Source of the DNA: Actinomycetota bacterium
Lineage (GTDB): Bacteria; Actinomycetota; Actinomycetes; Streptosporangiales; Streptosporangiaceae
Length of the DNA: 64,000 nt
Reading direction: 5' to 3'
Assembly: GCA_021324595.1 (NCBI GenBank)
Contig: JAJPIV010000080.1
Location: 38,649 to 102,648, forward strand
Position 1 is the stretch's first letter. Each line of letters starts with the position of its first letter. The translations under genes were made by a program, and so were the position numbers. The notes under the pieces were generated by a model. The model was not told the DNA's origin, searched no databases, and saw only the letters and a list, made by a program, of their open reading frames with translations. Of this stretch, positions 12,153 to 23,566 are shown in pieces.

Positions 12153-13886
12153 GTGATGGCGGGCGTGACGGCGAGCATCGGACCTGACCAGCGCGGCAAG
12201 GCGCTCCGCGAGCTGACCGAGGCCGAGCATCAGGTCCTCGTGGTCGGCGGCGGGGTCGTCGGCGCGGGCGTGGCGCTCGACGCGGCCACCCGCGGCCTGT
12301 CGGTCGGCCTGCTCGAGGCCAGGGACTTCGGGTCGGGAACCTCCTCCCGGTCGAGCAAGCTGATCCACGGCGGCCTGCGCTACCTGGAGCAGCTCAACTT
12401 CGGGCTGGTCCGCGAGGCGCTGACCGAGCGGTCGCTGCTGCTCCAGCGGGTGGCGCCGCACCTGGTCAGGCCGGTCAGCTTCCTGCTCCCGTTCACCCAT
12501 CACGGCTGGGAGCGCGCCTACCTCGGTGCGGGCGTGAGCCTGTACGACCTGCTCGCGGTCACCCGCGGCCAGCTCCGCGGGCTGCCGGTGCACCGCCAGC
12601 TCACCAGGAGGGGCGCGCTCCGGCTCGCGCCCGCCCTGCGCAGGTCCGCGCTCACCGGCGGCCTGCTGTACTGGGACGCCCGGGTGGACGACGCCAGGTA
12701 CGTGGTCAGCCTGATCAGGACGGCCGCGGCCTACGGCGCCCGGGTCGCCTCGCGCACCCAGGTCACCGGCTTCGTGCGGGAGGGCGAGCGGGTCACCGGC
12801 GTCCGCGCCGTGGACCTGGAGTCCGGCTCGGAGCTCGTGATCAGGGCCCAGCAGGTGGTGAACGCCACCGGGGTGTGGACCGACGAGATCCAGGCCATGG
12901 TGGGCGGGCGGGGCTCGATCAACGTCCGCGCGTCCAAGGGCATTCACCTGGTCGTGCCGCGGGACCGGATCCAGTCCCGGACCGGGATCATCCTGCGCAC
13001 GGCGGTCAGCGTGCTGTTCGTGATCCCCTGGGGGCGGCACTGGATCATCGGCACCACCGACACCGACTGGGCGCTGTCCAAGGAGCACCCGGCGGCCAGC
13101 CGCAGCGACATCGACTACCTGCTGGGCCAGGTCAACCGGGTGCTCGCGGTGCCGCTCACCCATGACGATGTCGAGGGCGTCTACGCGGGCCTGCGGCCGC
13201 TGCTCGCCGGGGAGTCGGAGATCACTTCGAAGCTGTCCCGGGAGCACGCCGTCGCCCATCCGGTGCCCGGGCTGGTGATGATCGCCGGGGGCAAGTACAC
13301 CACGTACCGGATCATGGCGCGGGACGCGGTCGACGCGGTCGCGCACGGCCTGGACGGCAGGATCCCGCCATCGTGCACCGATCAGATCCCGCTGGTGGGG
13401 GCTGACGGCTTCCGCGCGATGTGGAACTCGCGGTACGCCCTCGCCCGGTCCTCCGGCCTGCACGTGGCCCGGATCGAGCACCTGCTGCACCGCTACGGCA
13501 CCCTGGTGACCGAGGTGCTCGACATGATCGCCGCCCAGCCGGACCTCGCCAGGCCGCTCACGGCCGCCGACGACTACCTGCGCGTCGAGGCGGTCTACGC
13601 GGTCACCCGCGAGGGCGCCAGGCACCTGGACGACGTGCTGGCCCGCCGCACCCACATCTCGATCGAGACCTGGGACCGCGGCCTGGCCGCGGCGGAAGAG
13701 GTGGCGACGCTGATGGCGGGGCCGATGCGCTGGCGGCCCAGCCAGGTCACCAGGGAACTGGAGAACTACCGCGCGGGCGTGGCCGCCGAGCGCAAGTCAC
13801 AGGAGGCCGACACCGACACCGACGCCGACGCGATCAGGCTGGGCGCCCCCGACATCGTGCCCGTGCTCGCCGTCAACGGCGGCTGA
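12153..13886 (+). CDS. glpD: Glycerol-3-phosphate dehydrogenase (FAD)
   Basis: Membrane-associated flavoenzyme oxidising sn-glycerol 3-phosphate to dihydroxyacetone phosphate and passing electrons to the quinone pool. N-terminal VLVVGGGVVGAGVALDAATR is the FAD-binding GxGxxG; FGSGTSSRSSKLIHGGLRYL and IGTTDTDW are GlpD signatures; GGKYTTYRIMARDAVD closes the FAD domain. The C-terminal DAO_C helical cap (about residue 430 on) is present. The 577-aa length is normal. GTG 12153 is preferred for the -10 spacing; ATG 12156 is the next codon. The larger ORF in the track starts far upstream inside the acyl-CoA dehydrogenase gene and is a shadow there. No glpF or glpK lies nearby. Confidence 0.94.
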   Translation: MMAGVTASIGPDQRGKALRELTEAEHQVLVVGGGVVGAGVALDAATRGLSVGLLEARDFGSGTSSRSSKLIHGGLRYLEQLNFGLVREALTERSLLLQRVAPHLVRPVSFLLPFTHHGWERAYLGAGVSLYDLLAVTRGQLRGLPVHRQLTRRGALRLAPALRRSALTGGLLYWDARVDDARYVVSLIRTAAAYGARVASRTQVTGFVREGERVTGVRAVDLESGSELVIRAQQVVNATGVWTDEIQAMVGGRGSINVRASKGIHLVVPRDRIQSRTGIILRTAVSVLFVIPWGRHWIIGTTDTDWALSKEHPAASRSDIDYLLGQVNRVLAVPLTHDDVEGVYAGLRPLLAGESEITSKLSREHAVAHPVPGLVMIAGGKYTTYRIMARDAVDAVAHGLDGRIPPSCTDQIPLVGADGFRAMWNSRYALARSSGLHVARIEHLLHRYGTLVTEVLDMIAAQPDLARPLTAADDYLRVEAVYAVTREGARHLDDVLARRTHISIETWDRGLAAAEEVATLMAGPMRWRPSQVTRELENYRAGVAAERKSQEADTDTDADAIRLGAPDIVPVLAVNGG

Positions 13887-13908
13887 CCGGCCCGGGCCCG
13901 GCCGCCAC

Positions 13909-14925
<1,017 letters not shown>

Positions 14926-14953
14926 CGGAGGCGCCGGCGCGTGCCGCACGCGG

Positions 14954-16339
14954 TCATCGCCCGGCCGCCTGCTGGTCCGCGGGCGGGCCAGCGGCGAGAT
15001 CCGCGGTCGCGGGGTGGCCTGCGCCCTCAGCGCCGGCGCGTTCGCCGCCGGTGAGCGAAGCGGCGACGCCGGCCGGGGACGCGGCGGAGCCGGCCCCGGC
15101 CCGGCTGGACCGCCGCCCGCGCATGACCAGCCCGGCCAGGCCCGTCGCGCACAGCCCCGCCGCGACGGCCGCAGCCAGCGCCCCCCGTCCGCTCGGGCCC
15201 GCGGGCCGTGCTGCCGTGGCGCCGGGCGCGCCGGGATGGCGCTCCCGGGCGGGCCGGCGGGGCGCCGGGAGCGGCCGGACGAGCACGCCCACCGGGCGGA
15301 TGTGCCCGTCCATCGCGAACCCCCAGTCGAGCAGCCGTTCCGCCGAGGTGATCTCGGTGAGCGGGGTGGCGTGCAGGATCGTCACGATCAGCGTGACGCC
15401 GTGCCGGCGGGCCATGCCGATGTAGGTGGCCCCGGCCGCCGTCGTCCAGCCGATCTTGCCGCCAAGCCCGCCCCGGTACTGGGTCAGCAGGTAGTTCTGG
15501 TTGGCCAGCCAGACGCTGCGGTGCGCGGTGACCGGGAACCGGGCGGTCAGCGTGCGGTCGTACCGCATGAACGCCGGCATCCGCAGCGCCTGCCGCGCGA
15601 TCAGCGCCAGGTCGTAGGCGGACACGACCTGCCCGGGCGCGGGCAGGCCGTTCGGCTGCCTGGCGACCACGTCGTAGGCCTGCAGGTGACGGGCCTCGGC
15701 GTTGATCAGCGCGATTCCCTTGCTGAACGAGCCGCTGGCCTGGATCAGCGCCACCGCCGCGTCGTTGGCGGAGATGAGCAGCAGGGCGCGGAACAGGTCG
15801 GCCACCTTGTACCGGTGGCCGGGGATCAGCCCCACGATGTTCGGCTCGACCGAGGCGGCCCGCCTGGTCGCGAGCACGGTCTGGTCCGGCCTGAGCCTGG
15901 GCAGCATGGTGATCGCCGTCAGCACCTTCAGCGTGCTCGCCGGCGGGAACAGGCCATGCGGGTCCTTGGCCGCGATGACCTCGCCGGTCGTGGCGTCCGC
16001 GATCACGTACGCGGAGGCCGGCACGGCGGGCAGGGGCACCGCACGGCCGGGCGGGTAGCTCACCACGATGCCGTGCCCGGCCATGCGGCGCCCGCCGACG
16101 TCGGGGAGCGGGATGCCCCCGGGCGTGACGGCGGCGCGGTGCCGTGCGGCCGGGGCGCCAGGGCCAGCCCGGCCGGCGCCGGCGGCCGGGCGCGCGGCAG
16201 CGCTCAGCGCCCGGGCGGCGGCCGGCGCGACGGACGGGCCGGGCATGGTCGCCGAGGACGCGATCGCCAGTCCGACCGTGGCGGCCGCGGTGACGATGCC
16301 GGCCACCGACAGGGCGGCGCTGCGGGTGCTCGACTGCAT
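14954..16339 (-). CDS. D-alanyl-D-alanine carboxypeptidase (penicillin-binding protein, S11)
   Basis: Low-molecular-mass PBP trimming the terminal D-Ala of peptidoglycan stem peptides. The three active-site motifs are present: SxxK as PASTLKVL, SxN as SANDAAV, and KTG-like KIG in GGKIGWTTAAG. An N-terminal hydrophobic segment (SVAGIVTAAATVGLAIAS) is the export signal, a Pro/Ala-rich linker follows, and a C-terminal hydrophobic stretch (AAAVAAGLCATGLAGLVM) plus Arg-rich tail anchors the enzyme. ATG 16339 is chosen because GGGGGGAAC immediately precedes it; the longer ORF adds a basic non-family extension. 461 aa. Confidence 0.92.
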   Translation of the reverse strand: MQSSTRSAALSVAGIVTAAATVGLAIASSATMPGPSVAPAAARALSAAARPAAGAGRAGPGAPAARHRAAVTPGGIPLPDVGGRRMAGHGIVVSYPPGRAVPLPAVPASAYVIADATTGEVIAAKDPHGLFPPASTLKVLTAITMLPRLRPDQTVLATRRAASVEPNIVGLIPGHRYKVADLFRALLLISANDAAVALIQASGSFSKGIALINAEARHLQAYDVVARQPNGLPAPGQVVSAYDLALIARQALRMPAFMRYDRTLTARFPVTAHRSVWLANQNYLLTQYRGGLGGKIGWTTAAGATYIGMARRHGVTLIVTILHATPLTEITSAERLLDWGFAMDGHIRPVGVLVRPLPAPRRPARERHPGAPGATAARPAGPSGRGALAAAVAAGLCATGLAGLVMRGRRSSRAGAGSAASPAGVAASLTGGERAGAEGAGHPATADLAAGPPADQQAAGR

Positions 16340-16614
16340 GTTCCCCCCGATCCCGCGGGCGGCAGGGCCGGCCGCGGGCGCCCCGCCGCGGCGGCTGGCT
16401 GGATCACCACGGGCGAGGACGGCGCCCGCGCGGGGCCGGCGCTGCCTGCTGTGCCCTGTGGACCTTCCCCGCGGCGCGCCGCCCGTACTCCTGCCGCAAT
16501 CTCGCGCGAGGCCGCGGCAACCGGTGCGATCGCCGCCGATCGCTCGCAAAGACTCGCCCAGGAGCGGGCCGGCCAGAGGCCAGCCGCTCGCCCGGGGGGC
16601 GCGCAGGCCGGCCG

Positions 16615-16620
16615 TAACCT
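16615..16620 (+). promoter_or_regulatory. -10 box TAACCT for the acyl-CoA mutase gene
   Basis: TAACCT ends 6 nt before the ATG at 16627. It lies in the divergent gap (16340–16626) between the carboxypeptidase and mutase genes, which shows no other gene. Confidence 0.5.
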
Positions 16621-16626
16621 TGTGCC

Positions 16627-18207
<1,581 letters not shown>

Positions 18208-18269
18208 CCGGGTCCCGGCCCCGGCGCCGGGCCCAGGCGGCCGTGCCCCGGCGCCGGGACGGCCCCGGC

Positions 18270-18332
18270 GGTCACAACCGGGCACACCCGCCCCGGCAAG
18301 GCGCCGGGCGGTCACAATCGGGCAACACCCGC
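18270..18332. repeat. Two-copy direct repeat in the mutase–amidohydrolase gap
   Basis: GGTCACAACCGGGCACACCC and GGTCACAATCGGGCAACACC begin at 18270 and 18310 (40-bp period) and continue CGC in both. They lie 20 bp before a TACGAT box (18352–18357). The whole gap 18208–18661 is 454 bp; besides this repeat and box it holds a 30-codon frame from GTG 18366 to 18458 with no recognisable product. Confidence 0.7.
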
Positions 18333-18661
18333 GCCCGGGCGGTCCGGGCGCTACGATGCTTACCTGTGCCGGGACGCGTCCCGCCGCCTGCGGGATGCGG
18401 GGGAGGGTGCTCTCCGGCGCTGCGTCGGCACGGCGGGAGCCGCCGCGTCAGCGCGTGATCCGGCCAGTGGTGCGGGCGGCCCTGGCCTGGGCCGGCGGGA
18501 GGATGGCGTGGATCGCCACGCCCGCGTGCGCACCGCGGGTTCCGCGTCGTCGCAGCGGTGCCAGGGTCGAGACGAGTGCGCGAAGGATCACATGGACACG
18601 CTCTGTGCCCGGCGGTTCCGGGCAACATCCCCGGCGGAACGGGGGCCGCGGGGGAGGCGGC

Positions 18662-20107
18662 ATGGCCGAGCATGACCTGGCCGGGGAGCTCGACGCGTTC
18701 CTCGCCGCCCACGAGGCGGAACTGATCGAGTTCCGGCGGGACCTGCACGCTCACCCCGAGGTGGGGTACGCCGAGCACCGGACGACCCGCCAGATCGCGC
18801 TGCGCCTCGAGGCCGCGGGGCTGCGGCCGGCGATCCTGCCCAAGGGAACCGGGCTGATCGCCGACATCGGCGGCGGCGCCGGGGACGAGGCCTCGGTCGC
18901 GCTGCGCGCCGACATCGACGCGCTGCCGATCACCGACGAGAAGAACGTCCCCTACCGGTCCCTCAACGCCGGGGCGTGCCACGCCTGCGGCCACGACGTG
19001 CACACATCGGTCCTGCTCGGCACCGGGCTGTTCCTCGCCCGCGCGGCCGCCTCCGGCGCGCTGCCCGGCAAGGTCCGGCTGATCTTCCAGCCCGCCGAGG
19101 AGGTGCCCGGAGGCGCCCTCGACGTGCTCGCCGCCGGGGGCATCTCGTCGGTGGACCGGATCTTCGCGCTGCACTGCGACCCCAAGCTGGAGGTCGGCAA
19201 GGTCGGCACCAGGATCGGCGCGATCACCGCCGCCTGCGACAAGGTCAAGGTGACGCTCTCCGGCCCGGGCGGGCACACGGCCCGGCCGCACCTGACCGCC
19301 GACCTGGTCTTCGCGCTCGGCAAGATCATCACTGAGCTGCCGGCCGCGCTGTCCCGGCGGATCGACCCGCGCTCGTGCCTCAGCCTGGTCTGGGGCAAGG
19401 TGAGCGCGGGCACCGTCGCGAACGCGATCCCGGATCTCGGCGTCGCTGAGGGGACCGTGCGCTGCCTGGACGACGGCGCCTGGCACGCGGCCCCCGAGAT
19501 GCTCAAGGCCCTGGTGGAGTCGGTCACCAGCGCGTACGGGCTGACCGGAGACCTCAGCTACGTGCGGAGCGTGCCCCCGGCGGTGAACGACGCGGCGAGC
19601 ACGGCGATGATCGCGGCCGCCGCCGACCGGGTGCTCGGCCCCGGAGCGGTCACGCAGGCGCCGCAGAGCCTGGGCGGGGAGGACTTCGCCTGGTACCTGG
19701 AGTCGATCCCGGGGAGCCTGTTCCGGCTCGGCACCCGCCGGCCCGGCTCGGTGGACGAGTTCGACATCCACCAGCCGATGTTCGACGTGGACGAGCGGTG
19801 CATAGGCGTGGGCGTCCGGGTGATGTCCGCCACCGCGCTGACCGCGATCGGCCCGGGCAACGGCGCGGGCCCCGCGGGCGGGCCGGCGCGGCTGACGGGG
19901 GCGACCATGGGCGCTGCCGGGGGCGCGGCGGGCGGGTCGCTCGCGGGCGGGGCGGGCGGCCCGCTCGCGAGGAGGGCGGACGGTGAGGCGGCCGGGGCCG
20001 CGGGCGGCGCCGCGCTCGCCGGACCGTTATTAGCCGGGGCGGCCGGCGGCGCCGCGCCCGCCGGGCCGGCGCGTGCCCGGGCCGGGCGGGCATATCCTGG
20101 TCGGTGA
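18662..20107 (+). CDS. M20 family metallo-amidohydrolase
   Basis: Zinc amidohydrolase/aminoacylase of the M20D type (hippurate hydrolase, N-acyl-amino-acid or auxin-conjugate hydrolase relatives). Visible: RRDLHAHPEVGYAEHRTTRQ, metal ligands in GACHACGHDVHTS, the catalytic Glu pair in FQPAEEVPGG, HCDPKLEVG, GPGGHTARPH in the dimerisation domain, and GGEDFAWYLE. ATG 18662 is preferred because GGGGGAGGCGGC immediately precedes it; the frame is open further upstream. The last ~80 residues are an Ala/Gly-rich tail not found in typical members. The substrate is unknown. Confidence 0.9.
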   Translation: MAEHDLAGELDAFLAAHEAELIEFRRDLHAHPEVGYAEHRTTRQIALRLEAAGLRPAILPKGTGLIADIGGGAGDEASVALRADIDALPITDEKNVPYRSLNAGACHACGHDVHTSVLLGTGLFLARAAASGALPGKVRLIFQPAEEVPGGALDVLAAGGISSVDRIFALHCDPKLEVGKVGTRIGAITAACDKVKVTLSGPGGHTARPHLTADLVFALGKIITELPAALSRRIDPRSCLSLVWGKVSAGTVANAIPDLGVAEGTVRCLDDGAWHAAPEMLKALVESVTSAYGLTGDLSYVRSVPPAVNDAASTAMIAAAADRVLGPGAVTQAPQSLGGEDFAWYLESIPGSLFRLGTRRPGSVDEFDIHQPMFDVDERCIGVGVRVMSATALTAIGPGNGAGPAGGPARLTGATMGAAGGAAGGSLAGGAGGPLARRADGEAAGAAGGAALAGPLLAGAAGGAAPAGPARARAGRAYPGR

Positions 20108-20140
20108 ACGCCCGACCCTGATGCCGGAGCAGCAACGAAC

Positions 20141-20887
20141 GTGTCCGCACCCGACAAGCGCGCCGCTGCCGGGGACCTGCCGGTGACCGCGGGGCGGCGC
20201 ACGGCCGACGGCAGGCTCGTCTACCGGATGGTGGCTCCCCTCGTCATCTGGTGGGGCTGGGTGGCCGTGGCCCTCTTCGGCCTGGGCGACCTGGCGGTTC
20301 AGGGACACGACCTGCTCTCGCTCAGATTCGGGCTCGGCGTGCTCACCGTGACCGGCGTCGTCTACGCCTGCACGCTGTGGCCGCGCGTGCTCGCCGGCGA
20401 GTCCGGCATCGAGGTGCTCAACCCGCTGCGCCGGTTCCACATCCCGTGGAGCGCGGTGAACGGGATATTCCTCGGGGACTCGGTCGAGGTGCAGTGCGCC
20501 CGGCCGGCGCCGCAGAAGGACAAGACCGTGTACAGCTGGGCGCTGTCCTCGCCGCGCCGGGCCCGGGCAAGGGCGCAGCTGCGGGGGCTGCGCTGGGACC
20601 GGGGCTCGGGCAGCCGCCCGGCGAGCTACGACCGGCTGCCCGAGCCCGCGCGCCAGATGGCCAAGGCGCAGCCGGCCGAGGTGTTCGCGCGCGAGCTCGC
20701 GCGGATGGCAGAGGAGGCGAAGGCCCGCGCCGCTGCTGGTGCCGGAGCCGGCGCGGCGGGCGCCGGCGCGGCCGTGTCCGCGGCCGGCCAGCGGCCCGAG
20801 ACGCTGACCGCCCGGTGGGCGTGGCAGCCGCTCGCCGCGATCGTCGCCCCCGGGATCGCCCTGGCGATCGCGCAGCTCATCCGCTGA
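20141..20887 (+). CDS. PH domain-containing membrane protein
   Basis: A 248-aa actinobacterial protein with two N-terminal transmembrane helices (APLVIWWGWVAVALFGLGDL and a second ending VTGVVYACTLWP), then a bacterial PH-like domain (LAGESGIEVLNPLRRFHIPW, SAVNGIFLGDSVEVQ), an Ala-rich linker and a final hydrophobic segment (PLAAIVAPGIALAIAQLI). GTG 20141 has GGAG 12–15 nt upstream. A TATCCT box at 20093–20098, inside the 3' end of the amidohydrolase gene, is followed after 5 nt by a five-codon frame (GTG 20104), a possible minimal leader. Function unknown. Confidence 0.75.
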   Translation: MSAPDKRAAAGDLPVTAGRRTADGRLVYRMVAPLVIWWGWVAVALFGLGDLAVQGHDLLSLRFGLGVLTVTGVVYACTLWPRVLAGESGIEVLNPLRRFHIPWSAVNGIFLGDSVEVQCARPAPQKDKTVYSWALSSPRRARARAQLRGLRWDRGSGSRPASYDRLPEPARQMAKAQPAEVFARELARMAEEAKARAAAGAGAGAAGAGAAVSAAGQRPETLTARWAWQPLAAIVAPGIALAIAQLIR

Positions 20888-20923
20888 GCCGGCCCGTCAT
20901 CCGCCGGGCCCGGCCCACCGGGC

Positions 20924-21376
20924 TCACGCTCCGATCGAGGTGCACGGCCGGGCCCGCAGCTCGCGGACGTAGTCCGCCGGCGCCCCGGCGGCCTCGGCGG
21001 CATCGGCGACGATCCCCAGGTACCGCGCGGAGGGGAGCCCGCCCTCGTAGTCGTTGAGCACGTACAGCCAGGCGAGCACGTCGCCGTCGAGAGTCGCCAC
21101 CCGAACCTTCAGCTTGCGGTAGTAGCCGAGCGTCGCCCCGTCCCAGCTGTCCAGCGTCTCCTCGTCGGCCGGGCTGACCTCGTAGAGCACGACGAACACG
21201 CGGGATCCGGCGTCCTCCACGACGGTGGCCAGCGCGCCCTCCCAGCCCAGATCCGCGCCGCCGAAGGTGAGCCGCCAGCCTTCCAGCCAGCCGATGCCCG
21301 CCTGCGGCGAGTGCGGGCAGCGTCGCGCCATCTGGGCCGCGTCCATGTTGCTGCCGTAGGCCGCGTACAACGCCAT
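20924..21376 (-). CDS. Gamma-glutamylcyclotransferase-like (AIG2/GGCT fold) protein
   Basis: A 150-aa cytoplasmic protein starting MALYAAYGSNMD; the YGSN loop is the substrate-binding signature of the GGCT fold. The conserved Glu of the active site is plausibly in VSPADEETLDSWDG, followed by the usual GYYRKLKVRV and WLYVLNDYEGG strands. GGCT-like enzymes release 5-oxoproline from gamma-glutamyl compounds, but many bacterial members have unknown substrates. It converges with the PH-domain gene across a 36-bp gap. Confidence 0.82.
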   Translation of the reverse strand: MALYAAYGSNMDAAQMARRCPHSPQAGIGWLEGWRLTFGGADLGWEGALATVVEDAGSRVFVVLYEVSPADEETLDSWDGATLGYYRKLKVRVATLDGDVLAWLYVLNDYEGGLPSARYLGIVADAAEAAGAPADYVRELRARPCTSIGA

Positions 21377-21498
21377 GGTTGACTAGCGTACGAGGCCAGA
21401 GCGGCGCGAGTGGTCAGGATGTCCCCGGCGGAGCGGCCTTGCCCGGGCAATCGCCGGCCGGCGGGGCGCTGCCCTGGATGTGATCGGATGGGGGGAAC

Positions 21499-22986
21499 GT
21501 GAGGCAACCGCGCCCGCGCGTGGCGATCATCGGCGGAGGTCCCGGAGGGTACGAGGCTGCCCTGGTCGCCGCGCAGCTCGGCGCCCAGGTGACCCTGATC
21601 GAGGAGAGCGGCCTCGGCGGCTCGTGCGTGCTGACCGACTGCGTTCCGTCCAAGACGCTGATCGCCACGTCGAGCCTGCTGGCGGCGGTCGAGGAGGCTC
21701 CCCATCTCGGCGTCCGCGTGGTGGCGGGCGGGCCGGAGCGTGATCCCGGCCCGGCCCGCGGCCGCGGTGACGGGCCGGGACGCCGGGACGGGACGGCGAG
21801 CGGTGGCCGGCCGGGGCCCGGGGACCGGGCCGGGCGCCAGGGCCGCGCGCGGGTGGATGCCCGGCAGCTGAACGCCCGCGTCCGCGCGCTGGCGGCGGCG
21901 CAGTCCGCCGACGTGGCCGCCCGGCTGCAGGCCGAGGGGGTCGAGGTGGTGGCCGCCCGGGGCAGGCTGGCCGGGCCCGGGCTCGTGGCCGCCGGCGGCC
22001 GGCGGATCCAGGCGGACACCGTGCTGATCGCCACCGGGGCGCGGCCCCGGGTGCTGCCCGGCGCGGAACCCGACGGCGACCGGCTGCTCACCTGCCGGCA
22101 GCTGTACGACCTGACGGAACTGCCGGGCGAGCTGGTCGTGGTCGGCTCCGGGGTGACCGGGGCGGAGTTCGCCAGCGCCTACCAGGCGCTCGGCTCGCGG
22201 GTCACGCTGGTCTCCTCGCGCGAGCGCGTGCTGCCGAACGAGGACGCCGACGCGGCCGTGGTGGTGGAGGACGTGTTCCGGCGCCGCGGCATGCGGGTGC
22301 TCAGCCGGTCCAGGGCGGCGTTCGCCCGGCGCTCCGGCGACGGCGTGGAGGTCGGCCTGGACGACGGGCGGACCGTCTGCGGATCGCACTGCCTGCTGAC
22401 CGTCGGCGTCGCTCCGGCCACCGAGGGAATCGGGCTCGGCGAGGCAGGCGTCGCCATGGACGAGCGGGGGTTCATCACCGTCGACCGGGTCTCGCGGACG
22501 TCGGTGCCCGGCGTGTACGCGGCCGGGGACTGCACCGGGGTCTGGATGCTCGCCTCGGTCGCCGCGATGCAGGGCAGGATCGCGATGTGGCACGCGCTGG
22601 GCGAGGCGGTGAAACCGCTGCGGCTCGGGCATGTCGCCGCGACGATCTTCACCGAGCCGGAGATCGCCACCGTCGGGGTCAGCCAGGCCGAGACGGACAG
22701 CGGCGCGGTGCGCGCGCGGACCGTCAAGCTGCCGCTGGGCACCAATGCCCGGGCCAAGATGGACGGGCTCGACGACGGGTTCGTCAAGCTGTTCACCACG
22801 CCGCACAGCGGCATCGTGCTCGGCGGCGTCATCGTCGCGCCGCGGGCCAGCGAGCTGATCCTCGCGGTCTCGCTCGCGGTCGAGCAGCAGCTCACCGCCG
22901 AGCAGGTCGCCCAGACCTTCGCGGTCTACCCGTCGCTCAGCGGCAGCATCACGGAGGCGGCGCGTCGGCTGATGCAGCCGGCGTAG
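21499..22986 (+). CDS. lpdA: NAD(P)H-quinone/disulfide oxidoreductase (LpdA family)
   Basis: Group I flavoprotein disulfide reductase fold, 495 aa. FAD motif RVAIIGGGPGGYEAALVAAQ at the N-terminus; redox pair in GGSCVLTDCVPSKT with canonical CxxxxC spacing; NAD motif VVVGSGVTGAEFASAYQALG; second FAD motif GVYAAGDCTG. The C-terminal dimerisation domain ends VYPSLSGSITEAARRL, where lipoamide dehydrogenases have the His–Glu dyad, so it is not an ordinary E3. Similar actinobacterial LpdA proteins reduce quinones. Residues ~75–115 are a Gly/Arg/Pro-rich insertion with no family match. GTG start follows GGGGGAAC. It overlaps the DUF3052 gene tail-to-tail. Confidence 0.85.
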   Translation: MRQPRPRVAIIGGGPGGYEAALVAAQLGAQVTLIEESGLGGSCVLTDCVPSKTLIATSSLLAAVEEAPHLGVRVVAGGPERDPGPARGRGDGPGRRDGTASGGRPGPGDRAGRQGRARVDARQLNARVRALAAAQSADVAARLQAEGVEVVAARGRLAGPGLVAAGGRRIQADTVLIATGARPRVLPGAEPDGDRLLTCRQLYDLTELPGELVVVGSGVTGAEFASAYQALGSRVTLVSSRERVLPNEDADAAVVVEDVFRRRGMRVLSRSRAAFARRSGDGVEVGLDDGRTVCGSHCLLTVGVAPATEGIGLGEAGVAMDERGFITVDRVSRTSVPGVYAAGDCTGVWMLASVAAMQGRIAMWHALGEAVKPLRLGHVAATIFTEPEIATVGVSQAETDSGAVRARTVKLPLGTNARAKMDGLDDGFVKLFTTPHSGIVLGGVIVAPRASELILAVSLAVEQQLTAEQVAQTFAVYPSLSGSITEAARRLMQPA

Positions 22987-23554
22987 CGCCTGCCGCCGGC
23001 GCAGCGCTCCCGGGGCGGGGCCGCTGGTCGCGGGGGATCACCAGGCGCAGCGCCGACCAGGTCTGGTCGATCGCGCAGACCTTGGTGTCGACCAGGCCGG
23101 CAGCCCGGGCGGCTCGCCTGACCGCCTCGTCGCTGAGGTCGGTGCGCGCCCCGGAGGCCCGCTTGGGCCAGGCGATCCACAGGCCGCAGGCGGGGGCCAT
23201 CCGGGCGCGCAGCCGGCCGGTCATCTCCTGGAGCTCGGCGCGGCTCGTCACGAACGCGACGATCACGTCGAACAGCGGGGCGTCCTCGAGGGCGGCGCGG
23301 ATGATCGCGCGGTCGCCGACCTCCGCCGCGAGCCGGTCGGCGAACCCGTCCGGCGCGCCGACCACGGCCACCTCGTCATCCTCGCCGATGCCCAGCTTGC
23401 GCCCGAGCGGCACTGGCGCCTGCTGGTTCCCCGGTGCGGGCTGGTTCCCTGGTGCGGGCTGGTTCCCTGGTGCGGGCTGGGGCCGCGGCGCCCGGGAGCC
23501 GGGGACGGCCGGCCGCCCCGGGCGGGCCCGCTCGCCGCGAGGATTCCCCGACAC
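22949..23554 (-). CDS. DUF3052 family protein
   Basis: A 201-aa actinobacterial protein of unknown function. The conserved core is KLGIGEDDEVAVVGAPDGFA then FDVIVAFVTSRAELQ and GLWIAWPKRASG, ending TWSALRLVIPRDQR. N-terminal to this lies a Pro/Arg-rich stretch with three QPAPGN-like copies encoded by an 18-bp tandem repeat. The C-terminus is Ala/Pro-rich. GTG start at 23554. Its last 38 bp overlap the 3' end of lpdA on the other strand. XdhC-like gene 12 bp upstream, probably cotranscribed. Confidence 0.8.
   Translation of the reverse strand: MSGNPRGERARPGRPAVPGSRAPRPQPAPGNQPAPGNQPAPGNQQAPVPLGRKLGIGEDDEVAVVGAPDGFADRLAAEVGDRAIIRAALEDAPLFDVIVAFVTSRAELQEMTGRLRARMAPACGLWIAWPKRASGARTDLSDEAVRRAARAAGLVDTKVCAIDQTWSALRLVIPRDQRPRPGSAAPAAGATPAASADAPPP
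23423..23476. repeat. 18-bp tandem repeat x3 inside the DUF3052 gene
   Basis: CTGGTTCCCYGGTGCGGG occurs three times in tandem (23423, 23441, 23459). The unit is a multiple of three, so it inserts six residues (QPAPGN in the minus frame) per copy and keeps the frame. Confidence 0.9.
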
Positions 23555-23566
23555 CGCCCGCCGCCG

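Noticed and set aside
11055-13886. 943-aa ORF covering the second acyl-CoA dehydrogenase and glpD
   Set aside because: Only the part from 12153 is GlpD; the N-terminal 366 codons are a shadow of the dehydrogenase gene.
20888-20923. Bidirectional terminator between the PH-domain and GGCT genes
   Set aside because: Some GC-rich pairing is possible (GAGCC…GGCTC), but the stem is short and interrupted, so it is not reported as a feature.
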